From Janthinobacterium sp. BJB426 (lineage in GTDB: Bacteria; Pseudomonadota; Gammaproteobacteria; Burkholderiales; Burkholderiaceae_D): a DNA stretch of 64,000 bases. Position numbers and translations under genes: made by a program. The DNA is taken from assembly GCF_002735705.1 (NCBI RefSeq), contig NZ_PDZL01000002.1, forward strand, positions 434,001-498,000, written 5' to 3'. Every line of letters begins with the position of its first letter. The stretch's first letter is position 1. The notes under the pieces are model-generated. The model searched no databases. It was not told where the DNA came from and saw only the letters and a list, made by a program, of their open reading frames with translations. Positions 27,212-37,274 of this stretch are shown here, piece by piece.

Positions 27212-28586
27212 ATTGCGTTCGTGCGTACAGCACGCGCACCTCCACCCTGCGGTTCAAGGCTGTGCACTGTTCACGCTCATATGAAGTAGTAATTGCCTCG
27301 ACAGGGCATTTTACGCGCGGTTCCCGCGCACCCGCCCCTTCCGAGGTAAATGTCAGGTTCTTTCCCTCCAGCGTAGCTCTGAGCACATTGACAATCGCCT
27401 CTGCACGCAGCTCCGATAGACGCTGATTATCCACGCCTTTTCCAGCCATGCTTCCCGCGAAAGGACGGACGTCACTGTGACCCCGCACCAGAATTTCACT
27501 CGGCGTACCCGATGCCAGAATGGCTGAGGCAAGAGCCTGCAGACGCGGTTGCGCTGTTGGCAATAATTGCTCGCTGGCGGTCTTGAACAGCAAATCATTG
27601 GAAAGGTCGAAACAGGGATTCAACGCAGGCCGGCTCTTGATGATGCGCATCGTTGCCGCATCCAGACGCAAGGTGGCAACCTTGAGGATGGTCGGCTCAG
27701 GGCTGAAAATGCCGGTCTCCGGCTTCGTGCGTATACTGAACGTGACAAGCGACACACCGCCAACGCCGGTCCACAACACATCGGCATGATGTACCAGCAA
27801 TCGCCCCGCCGCGCCCCTGCGGCAGTCAAGGATCGGGCGCCCAACGACTTCCGTGACACGCTCGATTTCGCCGAGCTCGCTCTCGGGGACTTCGATGCTC
27901 ACGTCAGTAATACGCACGCCCAATAGATGGAAAGCCATATGCACCATCTTCATGAACGGCCCAAAGAACAGCACGAGCACCAGAGGCGCCACGAACACTG
28001 CGGCAAGTTGCGCCAGTGTGCGCTGCGGCTTCGGCTGCGCACCTGTCCCCGTGATACCCGCTTGCGTACCGGCCGTGCCTAGAAAAAGGGCGAGAAAACC
28101 GGCACAAAAAAAGATCATTATTAGTAAAAACAAAGTAGGTTGTGCACCGGCGAAGGCATAAAGCAAGGACAGCAAAAAAAAGAAAAGCGATAGCAGGAAA
28201 TAGCCAACGCCACGCAGCCCGGCTGGAACGACAAACAGGGTCGCCTGCCCATGTGAGGCATGGCTCCTGCAAACCCGCCTTTCCAGCCAGGAAAGCAGCT
28301 GGAGCAGCCACACTGCAGACATGCCACCGAACAACAGGAAGATGCAGTACAGAAAGCCGAACGTCAGTGCCACAAAGATAAAGAATACCACTTCGCCTGG
28401 CGTTAGGCTACTGGGGAAAAACTGAATATCAAACAGATAAGTCAGCGTGACGATGGCGCCCACTGCAACGGCCAGTTTATATGTCAAGGTCGTCACGAGA
28501 TCAAGGATCGCTATTTTCTTGCTCAGCAAATCGCTGCTGTACGCTGGGACAGTTGCTGGTCCTGGCTGGGGTCTCGGTATGATCAC
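27210..28586 (-). CDS. Multi-pass membrane protein with C-terminal OmpA/MotB-like domain (paralogue)
   Basis: 458 residues, clearly paralogous to the protein at 20104-21546 along its full length except the N-terminus, which here is proline-rich (MIIPRPQPGPATVP) and not a Thr-Pro array. Shared landmarks are FDIQFFPSSLTPGEVVFF, VALTFGFLYC, FGPFMKMVHMAFHLLGVR, VPESELGEIERVTEVVGRPILDCRR and LVHHADVLW. The OmpA-like end has GHSDVRPFAGS, NQRLSELRAEAIVNVL, GAREPRVKC and NRRVEVRVLY. Membrane segments number four or five. The invariant cysteines LDCRR, NPCFD, VKCP and EQCTA match the first copy and may form disulfides. Function is unknown; a peptidoglycan-anchored envelope role is inferred. Confidence 0.8.
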   Translation of the reverse strand: MIIPRPQPGPATVPAYSSDLLSKKIAILDLVTTLTYKLAVAVGAIVTLTYLFDIQFFPSSLTPGEVVFFIFVALTFGFLYCIFLLFGGMSAVWLLQLLSWLERRVCRSHASHGQATLFVVPAGLRGVGYFLLSLFFFLLSLLYAFAGAQPTLFLLIMIFFCAGFLALFLGTAGTQAGITGTGAQPKPQRTLAQLAAVFVAPLVLVLFFGPFMKMVHMAFHLLGVRITDVSIEVPESELGEIERVTEVVGRPILDCRRGAAGRLLVHHADVLWTGVGGVSLVTFSIRTKPETGIFSPEPTILKVATLRLDAATMRIIKSRPALNPCFDLSNDLLFKTASEQLLPTAQPRLQALASAILASGTPSEILVRGHSDVRPFAGSMAGKGVDNQRLSELRAEAIVNVLRATLEGKNLTFTSEGAGAREPRVKCPVEAITTSYEREQCTALNRRVEVRVLYARTQ

Positions 28587-28776
28587 AGTATCCCCCTCAT
28601 TGAGGACAACGCGTTTGACTCGCTTGAACAGGCATGCCCATCACGCCTTTGGCAACGTCGCCAGCGAAGGGTCCATCCTTGCAAGTCTAATGCGTCGTCA
28701 CGCTGCTGTGCGGCCATCACAGCGTAGTTTGATACGGATTAAACAACGATGATCGGGGTTGAACAACCTTGGCGGC

Positions 28777-31293
28777 CTATACCGTCGACATGACCGCATT
28801 CAAGGCGCGTCGCAATTCCTTCAGCCGGGGCGGCTTGCCCAGCACGCAGTTGACGTGTTCGGGATAGTCGCTGTCGGCCGCCAGGCGCTGGCCCCAGCCC
28901 GTGAGCATGATGATGGGCGTGGCCGGCGAGCACTGACGCACGGCGCTGGCCACCTTGCGCCCGTCCACGTGGGGCATGCCCAGGTCCGTGATGACTACCG
29001 AAAAATGCGCGTGTCTGTCGTGCGCGGCCAGGAAGCTGTCGATGCCGGCCTGGCCGCCATCGGCGGACACCACCTCGTGGCCATCGATTTCCAGGATGTC
29101 GCGCAGGGACTTGAGCACCATCGGATCGTCGTCCACCACGAGGATGCGCAGGCGCGGCGGCACGGCGTGGGCCGTGTCGGAGGCTTCATGTTCCTCATCC
29201 GCCTCGCAGGCGGGAAAAACCAGGCGCACCGCCGTGCCCTGCCCCGGCGCCGTGACGATGTCGATGCTGGCGCCATGGCGCTCCATCATGCCATACACCA
29301 TGGCCAGGCCCAGGCCCGTGCCGCGCTCGCCCTTGGTGGTGAAAAACGGTTCCAGGCAGCGACGGCGCGTATTCTCGTCCATGCCGATGCCCGTGTCGCC
29401 CACTTCGACCTGCACCTGGCGCGCCGCCTGGCCGGGCACGCCGATGCAGCTGGTGCGCACAGTCAGGGTGCCGCCTTCCGGCATGGCGTCGACGGCGTTG
29501 AAAACCAGGTTCGTCAGCGCTTCGCGCAGTTCGCCCACGCTGCCGGGCAGCATGGGCAGCTCGTCCGCCAGCTCCGTGTGCAGGGCGATGACGATGCCGC
29601 GCTGCTGCGGCATGTCGCTCCAGCGCGCGCGCGTCAGGTCCAGCACCTGCTGCACCACCAGGTTGGCATTGATGGGCGACAACGCCAGTTGCGGTTCGCG
29701 CTGGCGGTAGAATTCGCGCATGCGCGCCACGGTGGCGGCCACATCGTCGATGGCGCGCTCGATCACTTCCAGGCAATGCCGGCCTTGCGGACTGAGATTG
29801 GTTTCCGTTTCCAGCAGCGATTCCGTGTACAGCGCCACGGGGGAAATGGCGTTATTGATATCGTGCGCGATGCCGCTGGCCATCTGCCCCAACGCGCGCA
29901 GGCGTTCCTGCTGCATCACCGACTGCTGCGTCTGGCGTAAATCGTCATACGCGCGCTGCAGTGCGCCGTAGAGCTGCGCCTGGTTGGCGGCCAGCGCCAC
30001 GTGCTCGCTCAGCTGGCTGAGAAATTCGCACTCGCCGCTGGTAAAGCTGTGTGCGCTGCGGCGCGCCACGATCAAGATGCCGAAGACCGTGTTTTCGGCC
30101 AGCAGCGGTGCCATGACGAGAGCGCGCAGCCCTCCTTGCGCCAGCCGCTGCGGAAACGGAAACGCCACCTCCGCGATGTCGGCTTCATACACGAGCTTGC
30201 CGCGCACGCAGCTCGACAGGCCATTCTCGTCGATGGGAATGTGCGCGTGTTCGCTCATCATGAACGACAGCGCCAGCGCCTCGCTGCGCACGCCCACGCA
30301 CGTCACCTGCAGCGCGTGCTGGGACGGCTCGTACAGGCAGATACAGCTGAAATCGATGGGCAGCTGCTCTTCCAGGCTGCGCACCACCACCTGGAAAATG
30401 CTGCGCAAGTCCTGCCGCTCGCCGATCGAGCGCGTAATCTGCTGCAGCAGGTTCAGGCGCTCGAGCTGCTCGTGCACCTTGCGCTCGGCCAGCTGGCGCT
30501 CGGCGATCTGCGTTTCCAGGGCGGCATTCGTGTGCGCCAGCTCGTCGCGCGAGACCGTGGTGCGCCGCAGCTTGTCCGTCATGCCGTCGAAGGCGCGCGC
30601 CAGGTCGCCGATCTCATTTCTGGTGTTGAGGCCGAGCGCAAAATCGAGCTTGCCGGCGCCAACGATCAAGGTACCCTGGCGCAGCTTTTCCAGCGGTCCC
30701 GTCACGCTCGTCATGGTGAAGTAGATCAGACCGGCCACCAGCGCGATGATCATCCCGCCAAACAACATCACGGCCACGTTGGCCCGCTGCTGCGCATCGA
30801 GCACGCCTTGCCGGCTCAATTCGGACAGCCGCATCGCATCCGAGATCATGCCCTGCACCTTGCCCATGATCTGGCCGGACAGGCGCGACTCCAGTTCGCC
30901 CAGCACCTCGCGCCGCTGCGGATCCTGTCCCAGCTCGCGGTGATTCGCCACAAACAGGTTGAACAGGCCGCCCACGCCGGCCAGGTCAGCCTGCAATGCG
31001 CGCAGCAGCGCGCGCTCCTCGCCGCCGTTGAAGGCGGGCGTGGCCAGCAGGCCCGAAGACAGCGAGTCGCTGCGCAGCTGCCACTGGGCCCGCGTGCGCG
31101 TGCCATGGTGCAGCGCGTATTCGATCGACAGGTAGCGCAGCGACGTGACGGCTTGCAGGATATCGGCCGCCGCCTTGTTCTTCGCCAGTTCGCGCTGCAT
31201 CGCCAGGGTGGTGGAAAACAGCACGGCGACGATGATGGCCACGAGCACCACGCAAAACAGTTGGGCCAGCTTGAAGCGCGTTACGATTTTCAC
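28777..31293 (-). CDS. Membrane hybrid histidine kinase (HAMP-GAF-HisKA-HATPase-REC)
   Basis: An 838-residue sensor. A transmembrane helix at about 9-31 and a second at 171-193 flank a helical periplasmic domain. HAMP follows (GPLEKLRQGTLIVGAG), then a GAF domain around 270-440 (IDENGLSSCVRGKLVYEADI). The kinase core has the phospho-acceptor His in GQMASGIAHDINNAISP, N box NLVFNAVDAMPEGG, DTGIGM and GTGLGLAMVYG. A C-terminal receiver has VVDDDPMVLKSLRD and VVITDLGMPHVDG with acceptor Asp and LGKPP with the Lys. It lies 10 bp after a solute-binding protein gene and a cytoplasmic hybrid kinase, with which it probably forms a signalling unit. Confidence 0.9.
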   Translation of the reverse strand: MKIVTRFKLAQLFCVVLVAIIVAVLFSTTLAMQRELAKNKAAADILQAVTSLRYLSIEYALHHGTRTRAQWQLRSDSLSSGLLATPAFNGGEERALLRALQADLAGVGGLFNLFVANHRELGQDPQRREVLGELESRLSGQIMGKVQGMISDAMRLSELSRQGVLDAQQRANVAVMLFGGMIIALVAGLIYFTMTSVTGPLEKLRQGTLIVGAGKLDFALGLNTRNEIGDLARAFDGMTDKLRRTTVSRDELAHTNAALETQIAERQLAERKVHEQLERLNLLQQITRSIGERQDLRSIFQVVVRSLEEQLPIDFSCICLYEPSQHALQVTCVGVRSEALALSFMMSEHAHIPIDENGLSSCVRGKLVYEADIAEVAFPFPQRLAQGGLRALVMAPLLAENTVFGILIVARRSAHSFTSGECEFLSQLSEHVALAANQAQLYGALQRAYDDLRQTQQSVMQQERLRALGQMASGIAHDINNAISPVALYTESLLETETNLSPQGRHCLEVIERAIDDVAATVARMREFYRQREPQLALSPINANLVVQQVLDLTRARWSDMPQQRGIVIALHTELADELPMLPGSVGELREALTNLVFNAVDAMPEGGTLTVRTSCIGVPGQAARQVQVEVGDTGIGMDENTRRRCLEPFFTTKGERGTGLGLAMVYGMMERHGASIDIVTAPGQGTAVRLVFPACEADEEHEASDTAHAVPPRLRILVVDDDPMVLKSLRDILEIDGHEVVSADGGQAGIDSFLAAHDRHAHFSVVITDLGMPHVDGRKVASAVRQCSPATPIIMLTGWGQRLAADSDYPEHVNCVLGKPPRLKELRRALNAVMSTV

Positions 31294-31303
31294 GGTGGCC
31301 TTC

Positions 31304-32332
31304 TCAATGAATGACCGTCACGGCCGATGGCGCCACGGCTTCCAGGCCGTCCAGGTAGACGGCGTCGAGGAAGTTCGGCATGTCGCTGCGCTCGCCCAGC
31401 CGGTTCTTGATGGCCCAGCGCGCCTCGTCTTCCAGCGCCAGCAGCAAGCCCTGATCAAGCACGATATCAAATTGATAGCGGTGCCAGGCCGTCCGCAGGC
31501 GCGCCGCCTCGCTGGCCGACGCGCTGGAAAACAGGGCCCGCGCGGCATCGGGCTCGTCCCGGCAAAAGCGCGCGCCGGCGATCAGCGCGCGCAGCACCTT
31601 GCGCATCGTCGCCGGGTGGGCACGCACATAGTCGCCCGTGCCGGCCACATTGAACAGGCCGGCATACACATCCTCGCCATAGAAGATGGCCGCCTTGCCC
31701 GCGATGGCCTGCGTCATGCCAGTCAGGAACGGCTCCCAGCCGGCCGCCGCATCGACCTCGCCGCGCGCCAGCGCCCCGGCCAGCTGGTCCGGCGTGTAGT
31801 TGTGCAAGGTGACTTCCGCGGGCAACAGCTTCTGGCGGTTCAAGAAGGCGTCCAGCGTGAATTGGCCGGACGTGCCCAGGGTCACGCCGATGCGCTTGCC
31901 CTTCAGGCTGGCGGGCGTGGACACGCCGCGGTCCAGGCGCCCGACGATGCCATGGTCGCGCTCGGCCTCGAAGATGCTGGCGAGGATGACGACGGACTGG
32001 TTTTTGAGGCTGGCCAGTACCACGGGAATATCGGAAACCGTACCCAGGTCGGCCTTGCCCTGCAGTACGGCTTCCAGCGACGCCTTGCCCGACGAATACG
32101 GCTGCAGCTGCGCGTCGATGCCTTCGCGCGCAAAATAACCGTGCCCGTGCGCGGCCAGCACGGGGCAGCTGCCCACGTATTCCGCATTCACGGCCAGGCG
32201 CAGCACTTCCACGGGAGCGGGCGGCGGCGCGGGACGGGCAGCAAGCCGCCAGAGGGCAATGGCGGCCAGCGCCGCCAGCAGCAGTGCGGCCGCCAACCGG
32301 ACCGCCCGCCGCGCCGGCGCCAGGCCGCTCAT
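31304..32332 (-). CDS. NrtA/SsuA/TauA-type periplasmic solute-binding protein, membrane-anchored
   Basis: The 342-residue protein has an N-terminal hydrophobic helix (VRLAAALLLAALAAIALWRLAA) without an obvious signal-peptidase site, so it is probably tethered to the inner membrane with its binding domain in the periplasm. The domain is of the NMT1/SsuA group: LRLAVNAEYVGSCPVLAAHGHGYFAREG region, LGTVSDIPVVLAS, GKRIGVTLGTSGQFTLDAFL and AAAGWEPF. Such proteins bind nitrate, sulfonates, thiamine precursors or similar small compounds. No ABC permease or ATPase is adjacent; instead it sits between two sensor kinases, overlapping the first by ATGA. A sensory ligand-binding role is inferred. Confidence 0.85.
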   Translation of the reverse strand: MSGLAPARRAVRLAAALLLAALAAIALWRLAARPAPPPAPVEVLRLAVNAEYVGSCPVLAAHGHGYFAREGIDAQLQPYSSGKASLEAVLQGKADLGTVSDIPVVLASLKNQSVVILASIFEAERDHGIVGRLDRGVSTPASLKGKRIGVTLGTSGQFTLDAFLNRQKLLPAEVTLHNYTPDQLAGALARGEVDAAAGWEPFLTGMTQAIAGKAAIFYGEDVYAGLFNVAGTGDYVRAHPATMRKVLRALIAGARFCRDEPDAARALFSSASASEAARLRTAWHRYQFDIVLDQGLLLALEDEARWAIKNRLGERSDMPNFLDAVYLDGLEAVAPSAVTVIH

Positions 32333-33966
32333 GCGCTGCACTGCGCCGTGGCCGAGTCCAGCGCGCTGTTGATGGCCTCGGAAAACGCCTGCACGTCGAT
32401 CGGCTTGGTGAGATAGCGGTAAAACCCGGCCGCCAGCCCCTGGCGGATATCGCCGGGCCCGGCCACGGCCGTCAGGGCGATGACGGGGATATGCGCGGTA
32501 CGCGGATCGGCGCGCAGCAGCTGCATGACTTGCGTGCCGCTGATGTCGGGCAGGTCGCAATCCATCAGTATCAGCTGCGGCAGATGGCGGCGCGCCATGT
32601 CCAGCCCCGTTTGCCCGTCGCCGGCCGACAGCAGGTCAAGGTCGGGGCGAAAATGGATCAGGCCCGCCACCAGGGTCACGTTCAGGGGATTGTCTTCCAC
32701 ATACAGCAGCGTCTTGCGGTCTGGCAATGGTGGCGTTTCGGCGGGCCGGGCCATGACGGGCAGGTGCGGACTGTCCTGCAACGGCTGGCGCGCCGGGCAA
32801 CTGGCGATATCGAGCCAGAAGGTGCTGCCACGTCCGGGCGTGCTGGCCACGCCGAGCCGGGCCTGCATGGCTTCGGCCAGGCGCTTGCTGACCACCAGCC
32901 CCAATCCCGTGCCCTCCTCGTCGCGCGCATCGCGTCCCAGCCGGTTGAAGGGCTGGAACAGCGCCTCGAGCTGCGCGGCGCTCAGCCCGGCGCCCGTGTC
33001 GCGCACGGACAGGCGCAGCTGGCGCGCATCGATGGGCTGGCAATCGACGTGGATCTCGCCCTGGTCGCGGTTGTACTTGACGGCGTTCGACAGCAGGTTG
33101 ATCAGCACCTGCTTGAGGCGCGTGCGGTCGGCCAGCACATGCACTCCGTCCGCTTCGACGAATGTCAGGGTGATGCCGCGCTTGTGCGCCAGCGGCTCCA
33201 TCATTTGCCAGCATTCGTGGTAGATGCCGGCCAGGTCCACGGGTTCCATCGACAGCGACATATTGCCCGACTCGATCCTGGCGATATCGAGGATATCGTT
33301 GATCAAAGTCAACAGGTGCCGGCCGGCGCCGAAGATGTGCGAGGCAAAGGTTTTCCTTTCCTGCGCCGTCGAAGGGATGGAATCGGATGTCAGCATCTGC
33401 GAAAAACCGAGGATGGCGTTGAGCGGCGTGCGCAACTCGTGGCTCATGCTGGACAGGAAATTGGTCTTTTCCTGGTTTGCCCGCTCGGCCACCTCGCGGG
33501 CCAGCTGCAAATCCTTGTTCATGGCGTCCAGTTCGGCCGTGTGCTGGCGCAGCAGCAGTTCCAGGCGCGCATTGGCGATGCGCAACTGGCGCGTTTCCAG
33601 CGCCCGCACCAGTATCAGCAGGATACCCGAGACCTTGAACGGCTTGACGACATAATCAAGTGCCCCCGCCTTCATGGCCTGCACGGCCGACGCGATCGTG
33701 CCTTCGCCCGTCATGATGATGCACGCCAGGTCAGGATCGATCCGGCGTGCCGCTTCCACCACGGCGATGCCGTTCATGCCTGGCATCATCAGGTCGACCA
33801 GCAGCAGGTCGAACGATTCGACGGCCAGCAGCGATAGCGCCGCCTCGCCCGAAGCGAGGCCCGTCGTGTCGTAGGTCTGGCCGCGCAAGGTCTCGCAAAG
33901 AGCGCGCACATGCGCCAGCTCGTCATCGACGATCAGTATCCGCGGCGGCATTGGCGAGCTGTTCAT
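32329..33966 (-). CDS. Cytoplasmic hybrid kinase with receivers at both ends (REC-HisKA-HATPase-REC)
   Basis: A 545-residue protein without membrane segments. The start at 33966 is set by AGGAG (complement of 33972-33976) 5 bp upstream. The first receiver (about 9-125) has ILIVDDE, DLLLVDLMMPGMNG and VVKPF. A coiled-coil-like helix leads to HisKA (SSMSHELRTPLNAILGFSQML) and HATPase (NLLSNAVKYN, DTGAGL, GTGLGLVVSKRL). The second receiver has LLYVEDNPLN, LILMDCDLPDISG and LTKPID. It probably takes phosphate from, or passes it to, the membrane kinase encoded at 28777-31293. Its end overlaps the solute-binding protein gene by ATGA. No DNA-binding output domain is encoded in this operon. Confidence 0.9.
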   Translation of the reverse strand: MNSSPMPPRILIVDDELAHVRALCETLRGQTYDTTGLASGEAALSLLAVESFDLLLVDLMMPGMNGIAVVEAARRIDPDLACIIMTGEGTIASAVQAMKAGALDYVVKPFKVSGILLILVRALETRQLRIANARLELLLRQHTAELDAMNKDLQLAREVAERANQEKTNFLSSMSHELRTPLNAILGFSQMLTSDSIPSTAQERKTFASHIFGAGRHLLTLINDILDIARIESGNMSLSMEPVDLAGIYHECWQMMEPLAHKRGITLTFVEADGVHVLADRTRLKQVLINLLSNAVKYNRDQGEIHVDCQPIDARQLRLSVRDTGAGLSAAQLEALFQPFNRLGRDARDEEGTGLGLVVSKRLAEAMQARLGVASTPGRGSTFWLDIASCPARQPLQDSPHLPVMARPAETPPLPDRKTLLYVEDNPLNVTLVAGLIHFRPDLDLLSAGDGQTGLDMARRHLPQLILMDCDLPDISGTQVMQLLRADPRTAHIPVIALTAVAGPGDIRQGLAAGFYRYLTKPIDVQAFSEAINSALDSATAQCSA

Positions 33967-34111
33967 GCATTCTCCTGGCGGCATTGAGCTTGCGGGCCGC
34001 GAATGTGCCCCGCAAGATGCGTTCCGAGCATAGCACCTGAAAATTACCAAAAATACACGCTTTGTCACGCGCGCGGCGCGAGGCCGACGCCAAGCCGACG
34101 CCAAGCCGAGT

Positions 34112-36310
34112 CTAGGCCATTATGGGCAGCCCCCGCAGCAGCTTGTCCAACGTTACCGGATAGTCGCGCACCCGCACGCCCGTCGCGTTGTACACGGCAT
34201 TGGCAACAGCGGCCGCCACGCCGCAGATGCCCAGCTCGCCCACGCCCTTGGCTTTCATGGGCGAAGACATGGGGTCCGTTTCGTCGAGGAAGATGACGTC
34301 CTGATGCGGGATGTCGGCGTGCACGGGCACTTCGTAGCCGGCCAGGTCGTGGTTGACGAAGAAGCCGCGGCGCTGGTCGACCACCAGTTCCTCCATCAGA
34401 GCCGCGCCCACGCCCATGGTCATGGCGCCGATGACCTGGCTGCGGGCCGCTTTCGGGTTCAGGATGCGGCCGGCCGCGCACACGGCCAGCATGCGGCGCA
34501 CGCGCACTTCGCCCGTGTCGCTGTCCACGCCCACCTCGACGAAATGCGCGCCAAACGTCGATTGCTGGAATTTTTTATCGAGGTCGCCATATTCCATGTG
34601 GTCTTCCGCAACGACGTCGCCATGGTAGGCGGCGGCAGCGAGCGGCACGCTGCGCTCGCCCTGGCTCACCTGGCCATCGGAAAAGCGCGCCTCTTTCTCA
34701 TCGAAGCCCAGCTTGCCGGCGATGGCCTGGCGCAGGCGCACGCAGGCCGCGTACACGCCGGCTGTGGAACTGTTGCCGCCCCACTGCCCGCCCGACCCGG
34801 CCGAAACGGGAAAATCCGAGTCGCCTAGGCGCACGATGACACGGTTCAAAGTGACGCCCAGCATTTCCGCCGCCGTCTGCGCGATGATGGTATAGCTGCC
34901 CGTGCCGATATCCGTCATATCCGTTTCCACCGTGATTACGCCATTGCCATCGAGGCGCACGCGGGCGGCGGACTGCATGACGAGGTTGTTGCGGAAGGCG
35001 GCCGCCACGCCCATGCCGACGAGCCAGCGCCCGTCGCGCCGCATGCCCGGCTGCGCTGATCTCTCCTTCCAGCCGAATTCCACGGCGCCCGTGCGCAGGC
35101 AGTCGATCAGCCGGCGCTGGGAAAACGGTCTACCCGGTTTTTCCGGGTCCACCTTGGTGTCGTTCAGGATGCGGAACACGATGGGGTCCATTCTCAGCTT
35201 GTCCGCCATCTCGTCCATGGCGATTTCCAGCGCCATCAGCCCCGGCGCCTCGCCCGGCGCGCGCATGGCATTGCCTTCCGGCAGGTCGAGCACGGCCAGA
35301 CGCATGGCCGTCATACGGTTCGGTCCCGCGTACAGCAAGCGCGTCTGCATCACGGCCGTTTCCGGCTGGCCACCTTTGAGGTCGCCAGACCACGATTCAT
35401 GGCCGATGGCCGTGATCTTGCCGTCGCGCGTGGCACCGATGCGCAGGCGCTGGATGGTGGCGGGCCGGTGCGTCGTGTTGTTGAACATCAAGGGCCGCGT
35501 CAGGGCGACCTTGACGGGACGCTGCGCCGCGCGCGCGCCCAGGGCCGCCAGCAAGGCTTCCGCGCGCACGAACAGCTTGCCGCCGAAACCACCGCCGATG
35601 TAAGGCGAAACGATGCGCACCTTATCTTTCTGTATGCCCAAGGTCCGGGCCAGGTCGCCCCGGCCCCAGTCCACCATCTGGTTCGCCGTCCACACCGTCA
35701 CCTTGTCGCCTTCCCAGGCGGCAATCGAGGCGTGCGGCTCCATCATGGCGTGCGACTGGTCAGGCGTCGTATAAGTAGCGTCCAGGCGCACTGGCGCATT
35801 GGCAAAGGCACCGGCGAAGTTGCCCGTCTTGCTGTCGGGCTTGCCGTCTTTCGGCTTGCTCGCCGTGCCCTTGGCCGTGGCCAGGTCGAAAGCGCCCTTC
35901 TGCTCGACATACTTGACATCGAGCAACTGCGCGGCCGAGCGAGCCTGTTCGAAGGTTTCCGCCACCACCAGCGCGATGGCCTGGTGGTAATGTTCAATGT
36001 CCGGACCACCGAGCAGCTTCGCCGTATTCATCTTGCCTTTGCCAAGCTTGCCGGCCGATTCCGCCGTCACCACGGCCAGCACGCCGGGCGCGCGCCGCGC
36101 AGCGCTGGTGTCAATGGAAGCGATGCGCCCCTTGGCAATCGCCGCGCCGACGACATGACCGTAGGCCGCATGCGGCGCGGCCTTGTTCTGTTCATACGCG
36201 TATGGCGCCGTGCCCGTGGTTTTCAGGGGACCGTCGATGCGGTCCGTGGGGCGGCCGACGACTTTCAGCTGGTCGATGGGATTGGTGGTGGCGGGTGTCG
36301 TGAATTTCAT
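34112..36310 (-). CDS. paoC: Molybdenum-cofactor subunit of a PaoABC-type periplasmic aldehyde oxidoreductase
   Basis: The 732-residue catalytic subunit of a xanthine-oxidase-family enzyme. It has the N-terminal substrate-entry domain (VGRPTDRIDGPLKTTGTAPYAYE), ATYTTPDQSHAMMEPH, SPYIGGGFGGK for cofactor binding, GNAMRAPGEAPG, and KGVGELGICG with the catalytic Glu at residue 692, the same number as in E. coli PaoC. It oxidises aromatic and other aldehydes to acids using molybdopterin-cytosine-dinucleotide. It has no signal peptide and would be carried out with the Tat-signal subunit. It is 4 bp after paoB. Molybdenum-insertion chaperone paoD is not adjacent. Confidence 0.9.
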   Translation of the reverse strand: MKFTTPATTNPIDQLKVVGRPTDRIDGPLKTTGTAPYAYEQNKAAPHAAYGHVVGAAIAKGRIASIDTSAARRAPGVLAVVTAESAGKLGKGKMNTAKLLGGPDIEHYHQAIALVVAETFEQARSAAQLLDVKYVEQKGAFDLATAKGTASKPKDGKPDSKTGNFAGAFANAPVRLDATYTTPDQSHAMMEPHASIAAWEGDKVTVWTANQMVDWGRGDLARTLGIQKDKVRIVSPYIGGGFGGKLFVRAEALLAALGARAAQRPVKVALTRPLMFNNTTHRPATIQRLRIGATRDGKITAIGHESWSGDLKGGQPETAVMQTRLLYAGPNRMTAMRLAVLDLPEGNAMRAPGEAPGLMALEIAMDEMADKLRMDPIVFRILNDTKVDPEKPGRPFSQRRLIDCLRTGAVEFGWKERSAQPGMRRDGRWLVGMGVAAAFRNNLVMQSAARVRLDGNGVITVETDMTDIGTGSYTIIAQTAAEMLGVTLNRVIVRLGDSDFPVSAGSGGQWGGNSSTAGVYAACVRLRQAIAGKLGFDEKEARFSDGQVSQGERSVPLAAAAYHGDVVAEDHMEYGDLDKKFQQSTFGAHFVEVGVDSDTGEVRVRRMLAVCAAGRILNPKAARSQVIGAMTMGVGAALMEELVVDQRRGFFVNHDLAGYEVPVHADIPHQDVIFLDETDPMSSPMKAKGVGELGICGVAAAVANAVYNATGVRVRDYPVTLDKLLRGLPIMA

Positions 36311-36314
36311 GGCC

Positions 36315-37274
36315 CTAGCCTTTCTTCGCTTGTGCTTCAGCCAATACGGACGCCACGGTGCGCTGCGCCAGGGTCACCTTGAAGGCATTGTCGTCAGTCG
36401 GCTTGGCGCCGGCCAGCAACTGCTGGCTCACGGCGGCGGCGCCATTCGGTATCGCCTGCTCGGCAGCAGGCACTCGCCACGGCTGCGGCGCGACGCCGCC
36501 CAAGGCCAATCGGCCCGTGCCATTGGGCAAGATGATGGCCGCCACGGACACCAGCGCGAACGCGTACGAGGCGCGGTCGCGCACCTTGCGGTAGACATGC
36601 ATGCCGCCGACGGGCCGGGGCAAGGTCACGCTGGTGATCAGTTCGCCCGGCTGCAACACGGTTTCCAGTTGCGGTGTGTTGCCCGGCAAACGGTAAAAGT
36701 CGGCGATGGGGATGCTGCGCACGGCGCCGTCGGCCCGCACCGTGTCGATGCTGGCGTCAAGCACGCGCATGGCCACGGCCATGTCGCTCGGGTGCGTGGC
36801 GATGCAGTCGCCGCTGCCACCCAGGATCGCCAGCGGCCGGCTGAAGCCGACTATGGCCGAGCAGCCGCTGCCCGGCACGCGCTTGTTGCAGGCCTGGTTC
36901 GTGTCATAGAAATACGGGCAGCGCGTGCGCTGCAGCAAGTTGCCAGCCGTCGTCGCCTTGTTGCGCAGCTGCGCGGAGGCGCCGGCCAGCAAGGCGCGCG
37001 ACAGCACGCCATAATCGCGCCGCACCGTGGCGTGGGCTGCCAAGGCCGTGTTGCGCACGAGGGCGCCGATGCGCAAGCCACCGTCCTTTGTTGCTTCCAC
37101 TTTATCCAGCGCGAGGCCATTGACGTCGATCAAGTGCGCGGGCGTCTCGATTTCCAGTTTCATCAGGTCGAGCAGATTCGTGCCGCCCGCGATGAAGCGG
37201 GCGCCCGGCGTGTTCAAGGCGGCGGCCGCCGCTTCGGCCGGCGTGGCGGCCTTCTGGTAGCTGAAGACTCTCAT
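36315..37274 (-). CDS. paoB: FAD/4Fe-4S subunit of the PaoABC-type aldehyde oxidoreductase
   Basis: A 319-residue FAD-binding subunit of the CO-dehydrogenase flavoprotein family. FAD contacts are [15 protein letters not shown] and [10 protein letters not shown]. Directly after, the loop [21 protein letters not shown] provides the cysteines of the extra [4Fe-4S] cluster known in E. coli PaoB and absent from ordinary xanthine dehydrogenases, which supports the PaoABC assignment. It passes electrons between the molybdenum subunit and the 2Fe-2S subunit or acceptor. The start at 37274 forms an ATGA overlap with paoA. Confidence 0.9.
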   Translation of the reverse strand: MRVFSYQKAATPAEAAAAALNTPGARFIAGGTNLLDLMKLEIETPAHLIDVNGLALDKVEATKDGGLRIGALVRNTALAAHATVRRDYGVLSRALLAGASAQLRNKATTAGNLLQRTRCPYFYDTNQACNKRVPGSGCSAIVGFSRPLAILGGSGDCIATHPSDMAVAMRVLDASIDTVRADGAVRSIPIADFYRLPGNTPQLETVLQPGELITSVTLPRPVGGMHVYRKVRDRASYAFALVSVAAIILPNGTGRLALGGVAPQPWRVPAAEQAIPNGAAAVSQQLLAGAKPTDDNAFKVTLAQRTVASVLAEAQAKKG

